The notes below the pieces were generated by a model. It worked only from the letters and a program-made list of their open reading frames with translations. It did no database searches and was not told the origin of the DNA. Both the position numbers and the translations under genes were made by a program. 64,000 bases of DNA from Glandiceps talaboti (lineage: Eukaryota; Hemichordata; Enteropneusta; Spengelidae), in assembly GCF_964340395.1 (NCBI RefSeq), contig NC_135550.1:22436676-22500675 (forward strand). The letters are read 5' to 3'. Positions 52,781 through 64,000 of this stretch are shown one piece after another. How positions within the stretch are numbered: position 1 is the first letter of the stretch; each line of letters starts with the position of its first letter.

Positions 52781-55700
52781 CCAACAGGGTAGTTCTTTGC
52801 AGGCTTTGCCCATTGGGAATTAACAACTTGTAATTCAAATACAGACAAAAAAGTCAGATGGTAATCTTGGAATCAATGAATACTTTCAAAATTTATATTC
52901 CGACTATCACTAGTGTATATTTAGTTTGGTTAATATATTCAAATAGGTGGGACAAAAATTCAGTTACATGTTTATTTCTTTAACATACTGCACATACATT
53001 TTTACAAACATACACAAAAGACTATCTTACAAAAGAAGAATGAAAGTAACTACCAGTAAAAGTAATTTTGAAAAAATTAGACAATAAACCAGATGTTTTG
53101 ATCGATAGCTTTGGGATATTTCTATAGGTGAAATAGGTGTGTCAAAGTGCTATGTAAAGAACCTAGCCAGGTATTTATATGGTTGGAAAGCTACTGGTAG
53201 GAAAATAAAATAAATGACTTTGTGAGGATGTCAGAGTTTTTTAAGGTATGAACACCGGAGTTAGAATACACTTTGCTAACAGGTTGCTTATTTACTTTTG
53301 ACAAGAAATGGCTATCTTTGATGTTTTCACAAGGATAGTCACAGCAAATTGGTGGAAATGTTTTCTTTTCTGTGAATTAAGACACACCTGACAATCCCAT
53401 TACATTGTTACATGAAGGGTGTGCAGACAGAAGCCAACATGGTATGGAAGTATTAGCATAAGAATTCTCAAACTGTTTAAAAAAACAGAAGTATTAAATA
53501 AGTACAAAAACGGATTGAACTGTTCCTTCTTCTCAGTTTTATATTAGTCTTTTTTGTGTATGCATGTGACATGTACTGGTATGTGCAGTGCATTAAAAAG
53601 TGTTAAAGGAATTTCAATGGCAAATAATATCTGATAATTTATTTAGATTTCTACTAAATCTTAATTCTATGGGTGTAAAACTTGTACATAATACAGTTCC
53701 TAAATATTCAGTAAAATCATGTACATTTTTTTTTGTATGACATCATTTCAACCTGTAGAGCAAGGGGGATAATTCAAAGTAATGTGTACTGTGCATGTAT
53801 CATGCTTTATGTATAAACAATCCATAGAAGGAATAGTAATAATAATAATGTCAATTTATAACTTGCTTTTCCTCCTGAGAGCTCAAGACACTCACAATTA
53901 TTACCCCTGGCACAGATCAATCATTTCAGGCAATAATACATCATACTTTACATGTAATAATACATGTAGTTGTAAACACGTGGATAGATAGATGATATGG
54001 CAGGAAAGCTTGGTGGATAATGGATGGATCAAAGAACGGATGGAAGAGGAACAGGACTATGGGCTTTATTGCTCACACATTCTGGTAACAAGTTGGTACT
54101 TAGGAATAGGAAGACAATTACTATCTGTACAGTATTTTGATACTTGTAATTGCTCATGAAAATACTTTAAAATTCTTAAATTTTAAAAGAATCAGTGTGT
54201 TAACAACCTCAATCCTAAATTGAACATAATATCTTCCTAAGCATAGTGGTTTGTCACTATAGAAACTTCAACGATTCATGTACCTCCAGGCTTCAGGCAA
54301 CGTTCTGTTCAAATTGTACACAATATTGTCAAACACACTTCTTGTTATTGAAGAGTCCTACATTATGAAAAAGAAAAGATATGCCTAAAAAAATGATGTT
54401 TCAGGCGTAATATTACAGATTTCTCATTAGTCATTTTATGGTACATTGTACTCAGTACTGTTATACTTTCAGTCAATACTAATATTTCAGATTAATCAAT
54501 ATAGTATGTACTGTATTATAACCCTTAGGACCCAAAGAGCTGGTTGATGCATTATAAGCTAATCTTTCTCTAAATAGAAATCCCCTCTTGTTCATGTAGA
54601 AATCCTATTGATACTCTGTTCTCTTCATTTGAAGTGTATGTAGCACACAATAAGAAATTAAGCGCCATATTGACGTGATCAAGATATAATTTGTTGTTAG
54701 GGGAAACTATCTACAGAACTAATTACTCACTGTAATAACATTTCCTATGACACTCAATGGTTGTATCACATAGATTGGTAACCACAGATGTGGCAAACAG
54801 TTTTACAATTAGACTTACAACAGATTGTGAATGCAATTTATTTATGTACAAGTATACCTATATATGTACACTGTAATAGTGAGTTCAATGAGACCAGTTA
54901 TGTGCAAAAGCAACATCTTTCTGTGAGAAGTACATTTTGTTAAAAATCTTATCTGCTGTTTTTTTCAATACCTAAAGTTAATAGGACAGTAGTAAACTGC
55001 AAGTGCCATAACTCATACAACAATAGAATATCAAAAATCTATTATTGAATAAACCACAAATATATATAAAAGCTTGCATATTATACAATAAAATATGATA
55101 AAACATGAAATGTTCTTTCTATGACAATCATAAAAGTCTACCCAGGGTATAAATGACTTAAAATCTTCAATTCTGCGAGTCCTATACAACAAAGCAGACA
55201 TGACCATATGTTATACATCCAGTGATACAGATTTCCAAATATTGTACCAAATACGAGAACACCGAATATGTGGGTACAGAATTGTGATGAATTCTACACA
55301 TATGGACATGAGACTAGTCGGTATAAATCTTATAAAAACATAACAACCATAAGTTGAGTGTAGGCGCCTATAAATATATCTGAACTATTAGTGCGCATGT
55401 AATTAACTATATTAGTCATCATCAATATTTTCAATACACAATGATCAACAGGTTGCAGTCAGTATACAGCCAATTCTAGTTTAACTACATGTGGTCGTAA
55501 ACAAAACATGTGTGATTGTTGTATGCATGTTACACTCAAACACCTCACACTGACACTGACACGTTCCACTCTCAAAGACTTACTGACAGACAGACAGTCA
55601 GACAGACAGACAGACAGATTGGGACAGACTAAGACAGACATGTTGTAATTCATTCATAACAATAACAATATTAAACACACTTTTGTATACTACACAACAT

Positions 55701-58137
55701 CCATTTAATAGTTCTTCTTGCTAGTTCACATACTGCAAACAAGTTATCTTTTAATTTCTATGGAGAGCATGAATTGTATTTGTATGAATTAAATGAACAC
55801 TAAGGGACAGCATATTGTATTTACTTTATTCATTTTAGTCATAGTAGAAATTATAATGATCATCATTACAACCTCAATTCCTTATTATGTTGGTTTCCCT
55901 TTCAAAGACCACCAAGAGATATTTATGATGAAACCTTCAATGAAAGCTGTGTTGTTGCTATGGAGAAGCTAATTTGTCACTAATAACACACTAATTACAG
56001 CCATTGAGTGAATGAAATAGTTTTTGACATCTTAGCCAATTTATTTACAAATATCAAGTACTGCATTATTTGAAAGTGTGAATTGACGCAATCAGTAAAG
56101 TCCCCGCACTGAGTACCGGGTACAATTCACATCTAATTTATCTACATCAATAATACCTCTTTGTGTAAACTCAGTATTACTTTTGAAATAGACTGACGCT
56201 ACAAAAATAAATTTCTTCCTCTGTGTAAAAATAAACTATACTTTTTGACAGTTCATACATTGAAGTATGAAAAATAGACATCCTGTTGCTACTGCCTAAT
56301 CATCTGTAACTAAGATGAAAACCTGTTGTGCATAGAAACCGCTGGCAGTCATTCAATAGCTTAGTATGGTATTCAACCCCCATGGGTAGATGAACATTCT
56401 GTGGTTGAATTGCGTGAGTTAGCAGTACCGCATACGTTATACCACGGACTACTCAAGTTGTACAAAATCACACAGAAAATATGGAATTTATACCAGGGTT
56501 GTTCTATGTCACTGGTTTTGGGGTGCTCAAAATATGAGTGGAACCATGTAGAATACACATTACCCCTCATTTAGTTTTCTTAAATTGAACCTTATGCAGG
56601 TCTATGCTATCAATAGCATTCTCTAATATTTTTCTTCATCCTGCTGGAAAACATTTGTGACAAGGTTTTGTCACTGCTCATCTTTGACTTGTAGTGACAG
56701 GGCCCCTTATGTCCCTCATATTTATCATGGATGAATGAAGGAAATTATTAGGAATAGAGTTACATCTAATTGAACCCCTCATTATTGAAAGTGAAAATTG
56801 TATTTTTCTAGCAAGTCATCATGATGAATTGTATTCTGAATAATAATGCGTGACACCATGTTGAGGTTGTATAAATATTTAAAACCCATCATTAGATCTC
56901 CAACTGATTTTTTAAAAGCAGTTAATTAATTGGCAAATGATTAAAATATTCCTAATATATCAACAGTTGAAGGAAACTCCTATTACCTGTACTATGCCTT
57001 CTAAGCAAAGCAGATGCAGCTGAACAAAACTCAATGAGCTACAAATACAGTATGTGACATATTAAACGTAATCATATCTTTTACCAATGGAAAATTTTCC
57101 AGACACTACTTTAGTTGAATTTTAGTAATGCAAAATTTATAAATAATAAGAGTGTGAATTTTTCCTAATATAATTTGATATCAAAAGTCTCACACAAAAA
57201 AAACATGCCTACCGAGCAACTTTTGAACAAAAAATTGACTTATAACTTCGATTGAATAAATAAAAAAATTCTGATTCAAACTTAATTTCAGTTTTTTTTT
57301 GTCAAGTCATTGTATCATGCTGATATACGATACTATGATGTACATGTATAGGGAATAATGTATTTTTATACACAAGTGACCTCTCATTAATTACTCAAAA
57401 TATTCCAAGTAATACAATAGAAAGGCAAACACCATCTGGCTTTTTCTATTAGTATTTCATCCAGGAATACACACAATATTTCAAACTAAACACTTGTGAT
57501 GTATATACTTGTTAAACAGTAGCACAATTCATTTCAGGTAGGGAGGAATTCATTTCAGGCAATAGAAAAGAAATTTACAATAGATCAGAAGAAATTGTTA
57601 TATGATAGTAGCATATGTCAGTTATTGTTTCATTTGTCTGCCCATGTTTGTACTATGGTAGTATCCTGTTTACTCCTGTCACTCTAAATAACCAAAGGCA
57701 ATATGTCATACATTTATAACCTTAATTTGTAATTTCACACCCATACAAATGAAAAAGAACTTTTTCAAGTAGACATTTTTCATTTTATGGAGGAAAGGTC
57801 TTTTTTTTTCAATATTTTCTCTTCATTTTTTAATATTTTTTGGATTATTTGAAACAAGCATGTACATGTACTGACTTGCATAAAGGATACCGAAATAATA
57901 CTCCCTGTGCTAACTTTTCTGGTGCTAATTTTATCAAATGCATTTATCAGACTGTGGTAAATGTAATATTTCTCATATTCCAGTCATAGAAAAGTATACT
58001 GTTAAATGAAGATTTAACCCTTTAATGACATGGTCTCTGTAACTCTACACAATTACACCCTAGATATTGGGTGTTGGGCTTTACAGGGTTAATAGAAAAA
58101 CTTAAGTGTGGAATGCAATGATAGATGACACACAGAC

Positions 58138-58182
<45 letters not shown>

Positions 58183-59482
58183 TGACGACACTGAGAGGAC
58201 AAGACACAGATACTTAACAAACTGACCTTTAGATTCATGACCGGCTCACCTATTAAAAGTCTATAATTTGAATAAAGTAACGAATTTAGATACAGACACA
58301 CATTACACTGGTTTAGCTCCATTATTAGGAACCTGCACATATACTGTTTTACAAGGTTCACTTAGCAAGAATAGTATAAAGGGTAGGAGGTCATCTATAC
58401 TTAAAACAATGCAACGGAAATTACAATCAAGTGATATACATGTACATATATACCATACAATGTACCGTAGTTATTAAAATGTACACTGTACCATAGGGTC
58501 TTTGAGTGTACCGAACTTTGATGATGCTGGTATACATAATTCAATAGGCAGTATATACTTTATGTCAAATCATAGACCAGGTACACCCTTTTCTGCAGGG
58601 TCTGTGGTCAAAACTTGACAAAAATAACGTAATTTGATGTGAATTCAACACAAAAACGAAATACAGATAGTTTATCTTGTTGTTCTCAGGTGAACTACTT
58701 TGACCCCCAAATTATCATAAATTTACATTGGAACTGAAAGTCATTTCACCTTTCATAATACAATTGACACCTCTTTAATAACAATCCTGAAAGTGATCCA
58801 GTGTTCTAAAAAATAGGTTTGATGAGCACACCTGGTTCTAAGTACATGTATGTACCAGTGTGCATATAACAGCATATATATTACATGTCAGAATCACCCA
58901 AGATCAAAACATCACAGAATATATAGACAATTTCTTTGGGGAGTAATAACTCTACAAGATATCATGACAACTAGGAAACTCTGTACATTATCATGAATGC
59001 AATCCACTATTGGTTACAAGCCATTACAATTCAAACTATCCTGTATTTGTACAAATATTATGAAATAGATTTCAATTTACCAGCATATCTCTTGTTTATA
59101 AACCATCTATTATATAAAAATTACACGGTAATGAAGTTCCATAAAGCATAAGTGGAAACCACAGACAGGATTACATCACATATGTAAATAAAAAACACCA
59201 ATTGAAAGGGTTATAATATAAGCACAGAAATATTGCAATAATTATTATCCACTGAAATGTCAATATTTTCTACCGGTTTAAACAATCTTTAAAATCAATT
59301 TGGTACTCTTTAAACTAAACAAATATCAAATATTTTCACGTAATATTATATTAGCAAACACAGTTATCATTAGAGAAAGTGGACATGAAAATAAAGACTT
59401 GCAATTGATTTCAACATATATGCAACCAACGCTATCATTAATTAGAGCACCCGCACTTAATTCTATGTTCCTCATCGTAATA

Positions 59483-59641
59483 CTTTAAAATGATGGGTCA
59501 GTCTGTCTGTTATAATTTTTTTTTTTTAATTTTTAAAAAGTAAGTGTACGAGTACATGTTGGTGATACTTTTATTTCCTAATCATACTTTAACAGGTTGA
59601 ATGACTTAGAAATTACAGTCAGAAGGAAACTTTGAACTATT
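59483..59641 (-). repeat. Dispersed repeat, inverted partner of 49,378-49,540
   Basis: In inverted orientation it carries the blocks AAAATGATGGGTCAGT, AAGTAAGTGTACGAG, TTGGTGATACTT, TAATCATACTT and GTCAGAAGGAAACTTTGAA. Both copies lie in the same TWIK intron about 10 kb apart, so the unspliced transcript could pair over about 160 nt. Confidence 0.75.
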
Positions 59642-59835
59642 CATGTTATTAATATCTATAATTTCATCAATAAATGATACTTTTTGCTCATGTACAAGTT
59701 CTTGGGCTGTCATCTTAAATACAAACAGTGACATGCATTTTCCTAATCCTGCCATAGAGGGCGTCAATTTTTGAAAAAAAAATTGCCAGATTGAAGAAGT
59801 CTAGGATGAGTCTGGTCATAAGATATGGCAGCCCT

Positions 59836-60953
59836 TTACCTATTCCTATATAGTGTTTTTGGTAAGGTTTGGGAACCATTAAGTTTGAGGGAGGAAATCT
59901 ACAATGTAACTTTTACATAGATTTCACCACTTTGCACCAAATGTTGCAGGGGAATCATGGTAAAAATTAGGGAGCTCATGACAGGTAGATTTTACTTACT
60001 TGCCATCCTTTACAAAACCACTGATATATCATATATCAATAGTCAATTACAAACAAAAATAGATTGACATAAGGAAGGGATCATCAATACAAGTCCATAG
60101 ACTATGGAATAACAACTGGCAGACAGCATATTCAAATACAGACTTATTGGTGCTACCTGTATTTTCAAAATTTCATGGACAACAAAAAAAGCTACAGTGG
60201 CAGATAAAAGGCAAGATCTGAGACTAACAATAACATGGTATTGCAAGCCTTACAGACCAAAAATTATTCTTTTTTCTGGTTGTAGTTCGTCTTTTTTGAT
60301 GCTGCTGACTATTTTTTACATTTTTAACAGTTTATTTGTAGTATTTCGACTTTGTAGTGTTGGTACATCAATCACAATAACAATATTTACAATTCGTTGC
60401 CAACTTTGATATTTTTCTTTTATACATTGATGGTGCTGAATAAAGGATTCTAGGACAACTGCCCCCCGGACAACTGCCCCCCGGACAATTGCCCCCGAAG
60501 GACAACTGCCCCCCAGACAATTGCCCCCGAAGGACAACTGCCCCCCGGACAATTGCCCCCCGGACAACTGCCCCCGAAGGACAACTGCCCCCCGGACTAC
60601 TGCCCCCGAATAAAAAAAAACTAGTATTACAGATGTACGGGTTTGTCATTCATTAAAAAGTCACCGTCGGCAACTTACCGTCGCAATTTGCGTACATTAT
60701 ACTCACTAAACACAAACACGAAGTCATTTTTTTACTGGAAAAGATTTATTTATTATCAGTTCAATACAAAATATACAGGTAACAAGATAGAAAACGAGTC
60801 AAAAGTAGAAAAAATATTGAGACTCAGAATGTACATGTATATCAGAATTCTCGTAAGACTTTGGTTGAATGTAGTGAGTTACATTGTAGATTTCCTCCCT
60901 CAAACTTAATGGTTCCCAAACCTTACCAAAAACACTATATAGGAATAGGTAAA
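59836..60953. mobile_element. TIR element with 76-bp perfect inverted repeats
   Basis: The left arm 59,836-59,911 (TTTACCTATTCCTATATAG... ending AATGTAAC) is an exact reverse complement of the right arm 60,878-60,953 (GTTACATT... ending GGAATAGGTAAA). The 966-bp interior has no transposase frame and includes the 15/17-bp minisatellite at 60,453-60,610. Flanks CAGCCC and ATTATT give no obvious target-site duplication. A non-autonomous DNA transposon is likely. A recent inverted duplication of host DNA is the alternative, given the perfect arm identity. Confidence 0.75.
60453..60610. repeat. GC-rich minisatellite of mixed 15- and 17-bp units, ten copies
   Basis: Units start at 60,453, 60,468, 60,483, 60,500, 60,515, 60,532, 60,547, 60,562, 60,579 and 60,594. 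Two types interleave: GGACAACTGCCCCCC (15 bp) and GGACAA(T/C)TGCCCCCGAA (17 bp). All keep a CAATTG or CAACTG core. The - strand frames reading GGQLS are by-products. The array stands out in very AT-rich intron DNA. Confidence 0.95.
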
Positions 60954-61189
60954 ATTATTGACCCAACCTGAAATGATAAAATGCACAGACAACAAAAACT
61001 AACACTACAGTTATAGCTGATTTGGTTGCATTGTTTACCACTGAAACAAACCTATTTCATTTCTCTTGCATAAAGTCATTCAAGACTTTCAAGTCATAGC
61101 ATACTTGCATTGATACTCAGCTAGGAAGTCAACCATAATGGTCGCAACTCAAAACAATCATAAAACAAGTCTTCATAGAAGACACAATC

Positions 61190-61390
61190 TCAATGTCTCT
61201 GTGACAGGCAGAAATTGGTTTGATTTTGATAATTGGCCTTGAAGGTCAGTGTCAAGGTCAAAGTCTCAAAAGATAGCTCGCATCTGATAATATGGTGGTA
61301 GACACTTGAATGGAGTCTATGTATTACAATTTTTGAGTTATGCAGTAAATAAAGATTTTTAACTACAAATATGGCTGCCATTCAGAAAAA
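61190..61390. repeat. Dispersed repeat with ATGGCTGCCAT core, copy 2
   Basis: GACAGGCAGAAATTGG, AAGGTCAGTGTCAAGGTCAA, AAAAGATAGCTCGCATCTG, GTAGACACTTGAATGGAGTC and AAATATGGCTGCCATT occur in the order also seen in copy 3 about 300 bp further on. Short open frames here are not genes. Confidence 0.65.
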
Positions 61391-61494
61391 GTGATATGAG
61401 AATAAAAAATTATCTTTGTGTATAGTTCTTTTCATCAATATTACTTATAAACATGATTTTAAAAAAAATTGGCAATATGTAAATACTTGTGTCG

Positions 61495-61812
61495 GTGATA
61501 GGCAGGAATTGGCTGATTTTGATTATTGCCCCTTAAGTCAAGGTCAAAGGTCAAAGACCCAAAAGAGAGCTAGCATCTGGTAGACACCTCAATGGAATGT
61601 CTGTATATTACATTTTTTTAAGTTATGAAATATTGAATTTTAACTACAAATGTGGTTTGCCATTTGGTCAAATTTGCATATATAAAAAAAAATTGACATG
61701 CATATGTCCCATGTGATATGTCACCTTTGTGCCACATTTGAAAGAAATCGTGTATTGCATGTCCAAGAAATGACATATTATGGACGGATGCACGAATGGA
61801 CAGATGGAATCC
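61495..61812. repeat. Dispersed repeat with ATGGCTGCCAT core, copy 3
   Basis: GATAGGCAGGAATTGGC, AAGTCAAGGTCAAAGGTCAA, AGAGAGCTAGCATCTGGTAG and AATGTGGTTTGCCATTTGG match copy 2. This copy extends further 3' to GAAAGAAATCG, GACATATTATGGACGGATGC and GACAGATGGAATCCATCGCA, and is followed by an AAT microsatellite, which may be its 3' tail. Order and tail suggest a retroposed short element in + orientation. Confidence 0.65.
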
Positions 61813-62863
61813 ATCGCAATAATAATAATAACCATAATTATAATATTATTAATAATAATAAAAATAACCGTACAGTAATAGTTAATAAATTAATTATTTC
61901 TAAGGGCAATTCCAGCAATGATAAAAAGCTAAGAAACAAAAAATAACTCTACAGTTATTGAAGCTATATCCATACATGATTTAAGGACACATTTACATGT
62001 AAATAGATTACAATGATTAATTTGCAGGTGTAAGGAGCTAATACAATATTCAAGTTATATTTATATCACGCATACATGTCACACACAAATTAATAGATAT
62101 AAAAAAAGACTCAATCAGTAGAAATATTTTCTATTATGATCCCAACCAAATAAAAACTTTGATCTATTAATATAATATGTAATCCAATTAAAAAACCTAA
62201 TAATTAATTCAAATTAAGATGAAAATTAAATGCTTTACATGTAAAAGACAAATTCAATATTATGAAACAAAAGCTGCAAACAATATCATTGTCAAGTTCC
62301 GTATAGTCATTTCCCGTTAGACTTTTGATCGAGTTCTACACATCACCAGATTCTGACCACTTTAATAGTCTTTACACTTAGTCTGACAGGTCCAGGCGTG
62401 TCGGATCGGTTACATGTATGTAACCACTAGCTTCCCAATGAGAGAGTGCATTATATTACTAGAAGTATTAAAGCCGCGAAGGAATGCCTGAATCTTTCAG
62501 TACATCGGCAGCAGAACCTGGACAAAAGCAGAACACGTAGGTCTTTGGTATAAAACTGCATGCTTTGCACATTTTTTACATCATAATGCATGTAATTTGT
62601 TGCATGCACCCAGGTCGGGTTTGCACGCATCAACGATCTTCAAAGAGTCAATTTGGGAAGTGATGTGGTGTAATCAGATTCGCAAATCCTGGTTCAATGA
62701 AAATAAATCATAAAAATAAGTAAAACAAAATTATTACACAAAACATTACTGCATGTACAGTTGATTTTACAGAGGGGAATTAATGTGTTACATAACGTGT
62801 ACCTGCGTTGGTACAAATCTCTCCGAGAAGTTGATTGAGTGAATGAAAAGATTATGTACAAAC

Positions 62864-63098
62864 CTATGGTTGTTACCACTGTAGCAGAGAAAAATAGTGA
62901 GGCGGCGAAGTTCCAGTTTGCTGGTTCAGTTACATTATTTGTTGCTGAAACACCCATTTCGTTCGCTGTAACAATTTCTTTCATAAAATCATTCAAGTCA
63001 TAGTGGTTGACGCATTGATGCTGAGCTAGGAAGTCACCGATGACAGAAGCTAACTTCGTCCGCTGTTTCTCTTCAATCGCATTACAATTCTGCCGATG
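62864..63098 (-). CDS. KCNK1/6/7: TWIK-type K2P channel, 5'-most exon seen (cap and P1)
   Basis: Encodes the extracellular cap and first pore helix. From 63,098 the frame reads HRQNCNAIEEKQRTKLASVI, then GDFLAQHQCVNHYDLNDFM, GVSATNNVTEPANWNFAASL and FFSATVVTTIG, ending after the first base of the filter Gly (donor ATAG/GTTTGT). The HQC Cys aligns with the cap Cys that forms the intersubunit disulfide in TWIK-1, and NVT is a glycosylation sequon where TWIK-1 also has one. A TAG in frame just upstream, within ACTTTTAG, forces an acceptor at 63,098 or at 63,089 (GGCAG). The exon with the start codon and M1 was not found in the remaining 900 bp. Together the four exons give about 292 residues against about 336 for human TWIK-1. 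Confidence 0.93.
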
Positions 63099-64000
63099 CT
63101 AAAAGTAACACCTTTTAGCACCTTCTTACACCTGTACCCATATGGTGAATAACGCCACCAGCCTATGCTTTGGGGCTATGTGTAAATAAAACTTGTTTGT
63201 CTAAACTAAGCATCTTGCTGGAACTCGTTGACACCTCTCAATCCGATAATGGTCAGTAGTTGTACCTCACATCACAGACAAGAAACTCTGTTCCTTGTCT
63301 GTGCTCAGATGTTGTACCATGGCTCACAGTCCTGCTTGCAGACGGTGCACGCGTTTCGCTCAACACCGTCCTACGAAATGTAACCGTCCTATAGCGAGTG
63401 CGAAAACAAAATACTTTCGCACCAATAACAAAATAATTACATATAATTTTTTTTATAAAGCTATCAAATATTAGCAATCGGTCGAATATGTACTCATTTT
63501 ACATCTTTTTGACGATAGTAGTCGCTGGTACGATCACAAAAGGTGTCGAAATCGGAACTTTTCCAGTTCCGACTGATTTCAAAGTCCCGCCTTACAAACT
63601 CCGCCACATTTGATCGGGCGTCCGCTTGGGCATAAATTTTACGATTGAACTTGTGATTTCGGGATTTCTGGTCCTCCGGACTGAGACTAGTACTTTTGTA
63701 GCCAAGGCGAGGTAAAATTACTAAATAGTCGATTTATTGCTGATATTTGAACACAGATGCGTTAAATCTTTAGTTACTACTATACTAGCATTTCAGGTAA
63801 GCCCGGGTTTCACAACTGTCTCTTTGTAGGCGACTTACTCCGTATGCAAGCAGGGCGACATGGACCCTCAGACCACTAGTGGTCAACCGGTCTGAGATGG
63901 ATCATAGACCCTACGAAATGGATGTAGCCTAGTAGAAATGTCTGTATTTGTGAACAGTAAGGAATGTCTCTCAGATAGACTGTGTCCATGACTGTACAAT
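63099..64000. promoter_or_regulatory. CpG-richer region upstream of the known TWIK exons, possible 5' region
   Basis: CpG dinucleotides are frequent again here, for example around 63,345-63,400. This fits an unmethylated 5' or promoter-proximal zone, or simply DNA outside the methylated gene body. No TATA box or initiator could be assigned. Two opposed small frames overlap at about 63.5-63.7 kb: a - strand frame of about 75 codons ending at 63,494 (contains RKIYAQADARSNVAEFVRRD) and a + strand 42-codon frame at 63,488-63,616 with a hydrophobic start (MYSFYIFLTIVVAG). Neither is recognised and both may be chance. Confidence 0.3.

Larger units (their letters stand above)
48423..62863 (-). other. 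TWIK intron 1 (between P1-filter exons), about 14.4 kb
   Basis: Bounded by the exon 1 donor ATAG/GTTTGT at 62,864 and the exon 2 acceptor at 48,423. CpG is scarce over most of it and returns from about 62.3 kb. It contains a 28-bp tandem duplication (48,923-48,978), CAGA microsatellites (about 55,586-55,619 and 58,130-58,182), a trinucleotide AAT tract (about 61,818-61,865), dispersed repeats around 49.4, 52.6, 59.5, 61.3 and 61.6 kb, and a TIR element at 59.8-60.95 kb. No other gene was recognised. A further large part (50-58 kb) shows nothing beyond low-copy AT-rich DNA. Confidence 0.85.

Noticed and set aside
60316-60649. GGQLS repeat protein on the - strand
   Set aside because: Translation of the 15/17-bp minisatellite; both overlapping frames show the same artefact and it lies in an intron.
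63880-64000. Candidate TWIK M1 exon, short - strand frame with FLLGYIHFVG
   Set aside because: Only loosely like the M1 pattern, lacks the Gly-Ala and Glu-Pro ending expected before the cap, and no donor in the right phase was found.

Overview
This is a metazoan nuclear window, most likely from a marine invertebrate such as a non-vertebrate deuterostome or a lophotrochozoan. The evidence is intron-split coding exons with GT/AG borders, AT-rich DNA packed with microsatellites, decayed LINE, LTR and MITE-like repeats, an internal TTAGGG tract (an argument against most arthropods), and a mosaic CpG landscape. I cannot name the species.

Only two genes can be supported, both two-pore-domain (K2P) potassium channels, lying tail to tail. 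On the + strand, 7,538-8,457 is the large last exon of a THIK-type channel (KCNK12/13 group). It starts inside the first selectivity filter and runs to the stop codon. Its first coding exon (M1, cap, start of P1) was not found and probably lies left of the window, so 1-7,537 is read as intron. On the - strand, four exons at 63,098-62,864, 48,422-48,264, 47,246-47,010 and 46,425-46,178 form a TWIK-type channel (KCNK1/6/7 group). The exon with the start codon and M1 was not found. Both genes have a phase-1 intron in the first glycine codon of the P1 GFG/GYG filter, as expected for K2P genes. Each product should dimerise in membranes as a background K+ channel.

Layout: 1-7.5 kb THIK intron; 7.5-8.5 kb THIK exon, then 3' flank. 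From 8.5 to 39.4 kb is a gene-poor spacer with graded microsatellite arrays, a CA/TA/GT hairpin, minisatellites, three related MITE-like elements (13.5, 20.1, 24.0 kb), two LINE fragments (26.2-27.5 kb), a TTAGGG tract (30.1 kb), two related LTR-retroelement remnants with tRNA-Leu-type primer sites (30.2, 34.1 kb), and a foldback element with a 42-nt perfect inverted repeat (37.6 kb). From 39.4 to 62.3 kb the DNA is strongly CpG-poor and coincides with the TWIK unit: probable long 3' UTR, exons 4-2, and a 14.4-kb intron holding a TIR element with 76-bp perfect inverted repeats. From 62.3 to 64 kb CpG returns around the 5'-most TWIK exon.

Most notable: the 3' edge of TWIK exon 2, including its splice donor, has been tandemly copied three times into the following intron, leaving a row of decoy donor sites; and the CpG-depleted block fits the TWIK unit closely enough to predict its ends.
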